A stretch of DNA of 16,780 bases, from contig DATIBT010000028.1 of the NCBI GenBank assembly GCA_035457345.1, forward strand, positions 1-16,780, written 5' to 3'. This stretch comes from DASTDY01 sp035457345. Its GTDB lineage: Bacteria; Patescibacteriota; Saccharimonadia; Saccharimonadales; EFPC-124. Below the pieces are notes generated by a model. The model searched no databases, was not told where the DNA came from, and saw only the letters and a program-made list of their open reading frames with translations. The position numbers were made by a program, and so were the translations under genes. This document shows, one piece after another, positions 13,280 through 16,780 of this stretch (position 1 is the stretch's first letter; each line of letters begins with the position of its first letter).

Positions 13280-14257
13280 TTAGACTTTTTCTGCAACGGG
13301 CGTCACAACGTGGCGCTCTTGAGTTTCTAAATACTCACGGATTTTGAGCGCGGCAGTTGCCCCTTCGCCCACCGCACTGGCAATCTGCATTGTTGCGCCG
13401 CTGCGGACATCGCCGGCAGCAAATACGCCAGGCATACTCGTTTGTAAGCCGGCGTCAGTTATAACAAACCCGCGCTCGTCCAGTTTGATATCATTATTCT
13501 CTTTCAAGAAACCAGTGTTTGGGATCAGCCCGATAAACACGAATACGCCATCGGCCGCAAAGTCTACTTTTTTTCCATTCTGCTCGCCGACTACTTTTTC
13601 AAATTTGTTCGGTTCGCCCACGATTTCGGTTGGGGTTACACCCAAGTGAACAGTAACCTTGCCTTCTTTGACCTTTTTATCGAGCTCGTGCTGAAGGATT
13701 TCGGAGGCTTTAATGTCGCTGCGCACCAACATGTCAATGTGCGTGGCGTACTTCAGCAAGAATAATGCCTCCTGGACGGCAGAGTTGCCACCACCAACAA
13801 CAACCAGTTTTTTGTCGCGGTAAAACGCACCGTCACACGTGGCACAAAAGTGCACGCCACGTCCATATAATTCTTTTTCGCCTGGGATACCGAGCTGTTT
13901 GTAGTCCGAACCAGTTGTGATGAGCACCGCTTTGGCCCATACCGTGCCGTCGGTCGATTCGATACGCTTGTACTGGCCCTCATCTATAATGCTTTGCACT
14001 TCACCCAGACGGATCATGGCGCCGAACCGTTCAGCCTGCGCCTGTAGTTCGTTCGCCAAATCTAAGCCGCTGATACCTCTGGCAAAACCAGGGTAGTTAT
14101 CTACCCAGTCAGTTATAGCGGCAAGGCCGCCGATGACACCCTTTTCGTACATGACCGTGTCTATGTCTTCACGCGTCGTATAAACTGCGGCTGCCAATGC
14201 AGACGGACCGGCGCCAATCATCACAACATCGTGGATTTCGCGTTCAGTCATAGTCAT
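13280..14257 (-). CDS. trxB: Thioredoxin reductase family flavoprotein
   Basis: 325 aa, the normal low-molecular-weight TrxR size. Transfers electrons through FAD to a CxxC pair and on to a thioredoxin or glutaredoxin. Visible are the FAD motif MIGAGPSALAAAVY (13-26), the redox-active CATC (138-141) in HFCATCDGAFY, the nucleotide motif VVVGGGNSAVQEAL (152-165) and the C-terminal GVFAAGDVRSGATMQIASAVGEG. The HRRxxxR segment that binds the NADPH phosphate reads LVRSDIKAS (177-185), so one Arg and a Lys remain but the His and first Arg are lost. Cofactor use may differ. The start overlaps the glutaredoxin stop as TAATG. Confidence 0.93.
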   Translation of the reverse strand: MTMTEREIHDVVMIGAGPSALAAAVYTTREDIDTVMYEKGVIGGLAAITDWVDNYPGFARGISGLDLANELQAQAERFGAMIRLGEVQSIIDEGQYKRIESTDGTVWAKAVLITTGSDYKQLGIPGEKELYGRGVHFCATCDGAFYRDKKLVVVGGGNSAVQEALFLLKYATHIDMLVRSDIKASEILQHELDKKVKEGKVTVHLGVTPTEIVGEPNKFEKVVGEQNGKKVDFAADGVFVFIGLIPNTGFLKENNDIKLDERGFVITDAGLQTSMPGVFAAGDVRSGATMQIASAVGEGATAALKIREYLETQERHVVTPVAEKV

Positions 14258-14526
14258 TAGGCCATTCCTTGTACGGCCGCGGCTAATTTAGCCGGATTCC
14301 AGCCGATGGTAATATTTTTGGGCGCCGCCTCGTCCTCTTCATCTGCAACAACAACAACCGGCACAGTCATGGCGCCGCTCATTTCTATGACACGTTGGCG
14401 AACCTCAGCTGGTTCTTCGTCCATGTTAACAACGGTATAGCTTACACCTTTTGTATTCAAAAATTTCTTTACCATTTCGCAATACGCGCAGGTATTTGTC
14501 GTGTATATAGTGATTGTTTTTGCCAT
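14257..14526 (-). CDS. Glutaredoxin/NrdH-like redoxin
   Basis: 89 aa thioredoxin-fold protein. CAYC (residues 13-16) is the dithiol active site and TVP (54-56) carries the cis-proline. It is co-transcribed with, and TAATG-coupled to, the thioredoxin reductase. That suggests it takes electrons from that enzyme (as NrdH does) rather than from glutathione, but this is inferred from context. The C-terminal part has an acidic insertion (ADEEDEAAPKN) before the usual GW..AKL end. GGGGTAAAGGG precedes the ATG. Confidence 0.88.
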   Translation of the reverse strand: MAKTITIYTTNTCAYCEMVKKFLNTKGVSYTVVNMDEEPAEVRQRVIEMSGAMTVPVVVVADEEDEAAPKNITIGWNPAKLAAAVQGMA

Positions 14527-14556
14527 TGCCCTTTACCCCTCAAAATTGACTATTTA

Positions 14557-14586
14557 AGTATATATAGCGCACAACGGCTTATGCAA
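14557..14586 (-). promoter_or_regulatory. Likely promoter of the redoxin-trxB operon
   Basis: On the minus strand, TTGCAT (14586-14581), 18 bp, TATACT (14562-14557). An alternating TATATATA run makes the exact -10 uncertain. Confidence 0.45.
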
Positions 14587-14604
14587 TACGCTATATGTTG
14601 TGAT

Positions 14605-15165
14605 TTATTGCGCGCACGCGTCAACGCCGCCCTCGGGGTTGACGGCCAAGAGCTCAACCTCAAACACGAGGTCGGAATTAGCGGGAATGCCCGGACGCTC
14701 CTGAGCACCGTACGCCAAGCTGGCCGGGATAACAAGACGACGCTTGCCACCTTCCTTCATACCCGGCACACCTTGCTGCCAGCCCACAATGAGGCCTTTA
14801 AGCGTACAAGTAAGCGGCTCGCCGCGATCATAACTGCTATCGAACTTGGCGCCCGTTTGTGCAATGGTGCCCTTATAGTGCATGCGCACCAAATCGTTAG
14901 GGCCAGCTTCTTTGCCATTACCTTCTTTAAGGTCAGTCTTTTGCAGCTCAGTCACTTTGCCCTCAACTTTGAATGCGGTCTGATCAACAGGGGTTGGTTG
15001 CTGTGTTTGTTGGCTTATATTGGTTTGAGGGTTGTTCTGCTGTTTCTGCGCATCATTATTCTGCAAAATAATCACAAAATATGATCCCACTGCACCCACA
15101 GCCATAACAATGGCAATGACCCAGATAATAATGCGTGTTGATTTTTTAGTATGTGATTCTTGCAC
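14605..15165 (-). CDS. Membrane-anchored FKBP-type peptidyl-prolyl isomerase
   Basis: 186 aa from GTG at 15165, with GAGGAG 5 nt upstream. A basic N-terminus is followed by one membrane helix (about 12-34, IIIWVIAIVMAVGAVGSYFV), a Gln/Asn/Thr/Pro-rich linker (about 38-62), and an FKBP domain (about 75-176). Family pieces are VRMHYKGT, GAKFDSSYDRGEP, LIVGWQQGVPGMKEGGKRRL, IPASLAYGAQ and IPANSDLVFEVELL. The anchor lacks a lipobox, so the protein probably stays attached by its helix with the isomerase domain outside, helping exported proteins fold. Single gene with an extended -10 promoter. Confidence 0.92.
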   Translation of the reverse strand: MQESHTKKSTRIIIWVIAIVMAVGAVGSYFVIILQNNDAQKQQNNPQTNISQQTQQPTPVDQTAFKVEGKVTELQKTDLKEGNGKEAGPNDLVRMHYKGTIAQTGAKFDSSYDRGEPLTCTLKGLIVGWQQGVPGMKEGGKRRLVIPASLAYGAQERPGIPANSDLVFEVELLAVNPEGGVDACAQ

Positions 15166-15198
15166 GGCAACTCCTCGGTTTGAACTGACAATTATTCT

Positions 15199-15207
15199 AT
15201 TATAGCA
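15199..15207 (-). promoter_or_regulatory. Extended -10 promoter of the FKBP gene
   Basis: The minus strand reads TGCTATAAT, a perfect -10 with the TGn extension. The leader to the GTG is about 27 nt. Confidence 0.65.
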
Positions 15208-15252
15208 GGCGTAAGGTATTCTTATTTGCTAAATGGATCAGAGGTAAGTATA

Positions 15253-15281
15253 TTGACATTCAATAACTAATTATTATTAAT
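15253..15281 (+). promoter_or_regulatory. Promoter of the small membrane-protein pair
   Basis: Perfect TTGACA (15253-15258) followed at 16-17 bp by TATTAA or ATTAAT. AT-rich, like the cassette promoters. A leader of about 85 nt follows before the GTG start. Confidence 0.5.
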
Positions 15282-15368
15282 ATGTATACTACTCCTTGTG
15301 CCTTGTGCACCCGCGAGGTAGCACCCAACAACGCGGCCGTAACACGCCGCCTTAGCAGAGGAGTCGCT

Positions 15369-15680
15369 GTGGCTCAACAGGGCCCACCGGGGCAACAGCC
15401 CCAGGGCACAAACCGGCCGCCCTTTGTGGGCGGAACGCAGATTTGGCTGTTCGTGGCGGCATTTATCGGCTGGCTCGGCTGGTCGGTAGGTGGCATGGTT
15501 GGCATGTATATGCTCGCCATGTATTTCACCTTCTTTGCCTCGCGCATGGACCCCAGCCCGCTGCAGGTCTTGATCTTCTTGATCTGCCTGGCTATTTACA
15601 CGATCGTCACCCTAGCCACCCTCATTGGCATGATAGTTTCGTTCATGCGGTTCATGCAGCGCCGCGACTACATGCAGTGA
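15369..15680 (+). CDS. Small multi-pass membrane protein, unknown
   Basis: 103 aa from GTG at 15369, chosen because GAGGAG (15358-15363) lies 5 nt upstream. A longer frame from an ATG at 15282 has no Shine-Dalgarno sequence and would start inside the promoter region. The N-terminus is Gln/Pro/Gly-rich (AQQGPPGQQPQGTNRPPF). Then come two or three hydrophobic stretches: about 24-40 (IWLFVAAFIGWLGW), 41-57 (GGMVGMYMLAMYFTFFAS) and 65-92 (LQVLIFLICLAIYTIVTLATL...). A charged tail (RFMQRRDYMQ) is probably cytoplasmic. No family recognised. First gene of a two-gene unit. Confidence 0.7.
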   Translation: MAQQGPPGQQPQGTNRPPFVGGTQIWLFVAAFIGWLGWSVGGMVGMYMLAMYFTFFASRMDPSPLQVLIFLICLAIYTIVTLATLIGMIVSFMRFMQRRDYMQ

Positions 15681-15701
15681 GACACAAGATGGGAGCACTC
15701 C

Positions 15702-15836
15702 ATGCAGCTCAAACGTCCAAGCTGGCTGACCGCCAACAATATTGGCATAACGTTCATCGTCGTTCTGGCGGTGGTCGCGTGCTGTATCGGCGGCTCAGGT
15801 TTGGCTGTACTGTTGTACGCCATCCGCACGCACTGA
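15702..15836 (+). CDS. 44-residue single-pass membrane protein, unknown
   Basis: The ATG at 15702 follows GGGAG (15691-15695) at 6 nt and lies 21 nt after the previous stop, so it is probably co-transcribed with the small membrane protein. MQLKRPSWLTANN is followed by one long hydrophobic segment (about 13-40, IGITFIVVLAVVACCIGGSG) and the short tail RTH. The positive N-terminus suggests N-in orientation. No function can be read from it. A long stem-loop follows. Confidence 0.6.
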   Translation: MQLKRPSWLTANNIGITFIVVLAVVACCIGGSGLAVLLYAIRTH

Positions 15837-15840
15837 CCAA

Positions 15841-15894
15841 GAAGTGTCGGGGCCCGTTGCGGCCCAACGGCTGCATCGGGCCCACGCCCACTTC
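15841..15894 (+). terminator. Long stem-loop after the membrane-protein pair
   Basis: GAAGTG/CACTTC (15841-15846/15889-15894) encloses GGGCCCG/CGGGCCC (15850-15856/15877-15883), with an inner alternative CCGTTG/CAACGG. No strong U-run follows. Confidence 0.5.
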
Positions 15895-15922
15895 GGCTCC
15901 TCTGCCCTTCTTTCTTCCAGAA

Positions 15923-15951
15923 TTGCCTCGCCGCGCGCTGCGTGCTACAGT
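15923..15951 (+). promoter_or_regulatory. Promoter giving a leaderless glycoside hydrolase mRNA
   Basis: TTGCCT (15923-15928), 17 bp, TACAGT (15946-15951). The expected start (about 15958) is next to the GTG at 15960. Confidence 0.5.
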
Positions 15952-15959
15952 AGGCATTT

Positions 15960-16780
15960 GTGAAAGGCAGAAGAATTGTTGCAGGTATTTTAACAGCTGG
16001 CGTACTTGCCGGGTGTTCCGTTGAAGGCGGTTCTGCCGCAACTAACCCTAGTCCTAATACTTCCCCCGGCATCGTACCAACGGCCGAGCTCCGCGGGTTC
16101 GCCATTGGTGACGGCTGGAATGACAAAACCGAAACTGAAATAGCAGCCCTGGCCAAACGTGCCCGCACAATCGGCAGCCAAGTCCTACGACTTGATGTTG
16201 AATGGGGCCGCGTACGCCCTAATCAACAAGGGTGGTACAACTGGACGGAGGTCGACCGTAACTTAAACACCGCCAAAAAGACCGGCCAATTAGTCATGGC
16301 CACCTTAGCCTACGCCCCTGAATGGGCGCGTGACGACGCCTGCCGTGATGAATTTACGTGCGCCCCCAAAGATCCAGAATCATATAATGATTTCGTCAAC
16401 GAATTCGCCCACCACGTAGCCGAAGCCGACCTTGAAGAGACCGTCGCCTACATAGAAATATGGAACGAACAAAACTACGGCAGTATTGACCCGGAAAAAT
16501 ACGCTACCATGCTCGCACTAGCCGGCCAATCTATTCATATGGTGTTACAGGATGCCAAGGTTGGCTTTGGTGGCATGGCGCCGAACGCCCAAAATGAAGG
16601 TAGCGCCCAAACCGCAGCCACATATCTTAAGGCCGTCAACAAGGCGCTCCGAGACAATGAGAAAAAACAGCCCACTGCAGTGTATGACGCCGTGGCCTTC
16701 CACCCTTACAGCTATCCTGCCAAGCCCGGGCAACCCTACACTTGGAATGGCATAACCCAAACCGAAGGCGATGCCAGTAC
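15960..16780 (+). CDS. Lipoprotein glycoside hydrolase, (beta/alpha)8 clan-A-like, partial
   Basis: GTG at 15960 opens a frame to the right edge (273 codons seen, 3' end missing). The start gives a classic lipoprotein signal: basic KGRR, a hydrophobic core, and the lipobox LAGC with Cys19. A Ser/Pro/Thr/Asn-rich spacer follows (about 20-40). The catalytic-like domain starts near 42 with GFAIGDGWND, then RLDVEWGRVRP (77-87) and GWYNWTEVDRNLNTAKKTGQ (91-110), typical of GH5/GH39-like barrels. IEIWNEQNYG (165-174) carries the expected acid/base Glu170 after Asn169. The nucleophile would lie beyond the edge. Probably a surface-attached enzyme acting on a polysaccharide or glycoside. The exact family and substrate are unknown. 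No Shine-Dalgarno sequence; predicted leaderless. Confidence 0.85.
   Translation, partial: MKGRRIVAGILTAGVLAGCSVEGGSAATNPSPNTSPGIVPTAELRGFAIGDGWNDKTETEIAALAKRARTIGSQVLRLDVEWGRVRPNQQGWYNWTEVDRNLNTAKKTGQLVMATLAYAPEWARDDACRDEFTCAPKDPESYNDFVNEFAHHVAEADLEETVAYIEIWNEQNYGSIDPEKYATMLALAGQSIHMVLQDAKVGFGGMAPNAQNEGSAQTAATYLKAVNKALRDNEKKQPTAVYDAVAFHPYSYPAKPGQPYTWNGITQTEGDAS

Noticed and set aside
14395..15084. 229-codon plus-strand frame
   Set aside because: It runs antisense through the FKBP gene and into the redoxin gene, both of which show full family motifs.
15443..16024. 193-codon plus-strand frame overlapping the membrane proteins
   Set aside because: It is His/Arg-rich shadow sequence of the two membrane genes and crosses their hairpin and the lipoprotein start.
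1..16780. CRISPR arrays, tRNAs, rRNAs, insertion sequences, toxin-antitoxin pairs
   Set aside because: No regularly spaced repeats, cloverleaf, transposase or recognisable toxin or antitoxin motifs were found on either strand.

Overview
The window looks like a piece of a small bacterial genome of the Patescibacteria (CPR) type, quite possibly Saccharibacteria. The reasons are a transketolase split into two subunit genes, tightly overlapping TAATG operon junctions, short or absent 5' leaders, a minimal set of pentose-phosphate and lower-glycolysis enzymes, divergent versions of conserved enzymes, and many small proteins with no recognisable family. TGA behaves as a stop codon, so the UGA=Gly code of Gracilibacteria/SR1 is not in use. 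The phylum is an inference from gene content.

Layout. 1-315 (-): start of an unrecognised gene that runs off the left edge. 340-970: no convincing protein gene, but a consensus promoter at 367-395, many strong stem-loops and a short terminator at 947-966, which together suggest a structured RNA of about 565 nt on the + strand. 975-5417 (-): one operon, tktN - tktC - membrane-anchored unknown - class II aldolase - PfkB kinase. 5523-5879 (+): small orphan gene. 5925-8037 (-): operon gap - rpiB - rpe. 8187-10079 (+): three tandem genes that are paralogues of each other. 10264-10716 (+): another orphan. 10796-11344 (-): ppa. 11474-11893 (+): orphan. 12001-12687 (+): glycerophosphodiester phosphodiesterase. 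12728-13234 (+): orphan. 13280-14526 (-): glutaredoxin-like gene followed by a thioredoxin reductase. 14605-15165 (-): membrane-anchored FKBP. 15369-15836 (+): two small membrane proteins. 15960-16780 (+): lipoprotein glycoside hydrolase, cut by the right edge.

The metabolic genes fit together. Split transketolase, epimerase, RpiB isomerase, aldolase, a PfkB sugar kinase and GAPDH would link pentose phosphates to the lower half of glycolysis. A thioredoxin reductase/glutaredoxin pair supplies reducing power, and pyrophosphatase pulls biosynthetic reactions forward.

The most unusual feature is a set of small, GC-rich, + strand genes of no recognised family, threaded one at a time between the housekeeping operons. 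Six of the seven single-gene units have a near-consensus promoter with a 16-17 bp spacer (the promoter at 5460 is weak). All have a clear Shine-Dalgarno sequence, and each is followed within about 40 nt by a long GC-rich stem-loop, usually without a U-tract. They look like self-contained, moron-like expression cassettes. Three of them (8187, 8856, 9543) share a C-terminal domain, and two of those also share a 5' leader. Several of the other genes (leftmost gene, transketolase operon, GDPD, glycoside hydrolase) instead appear to start from leaderless or nearly leaderless mRNAs, so two styles of translation start coexist here.
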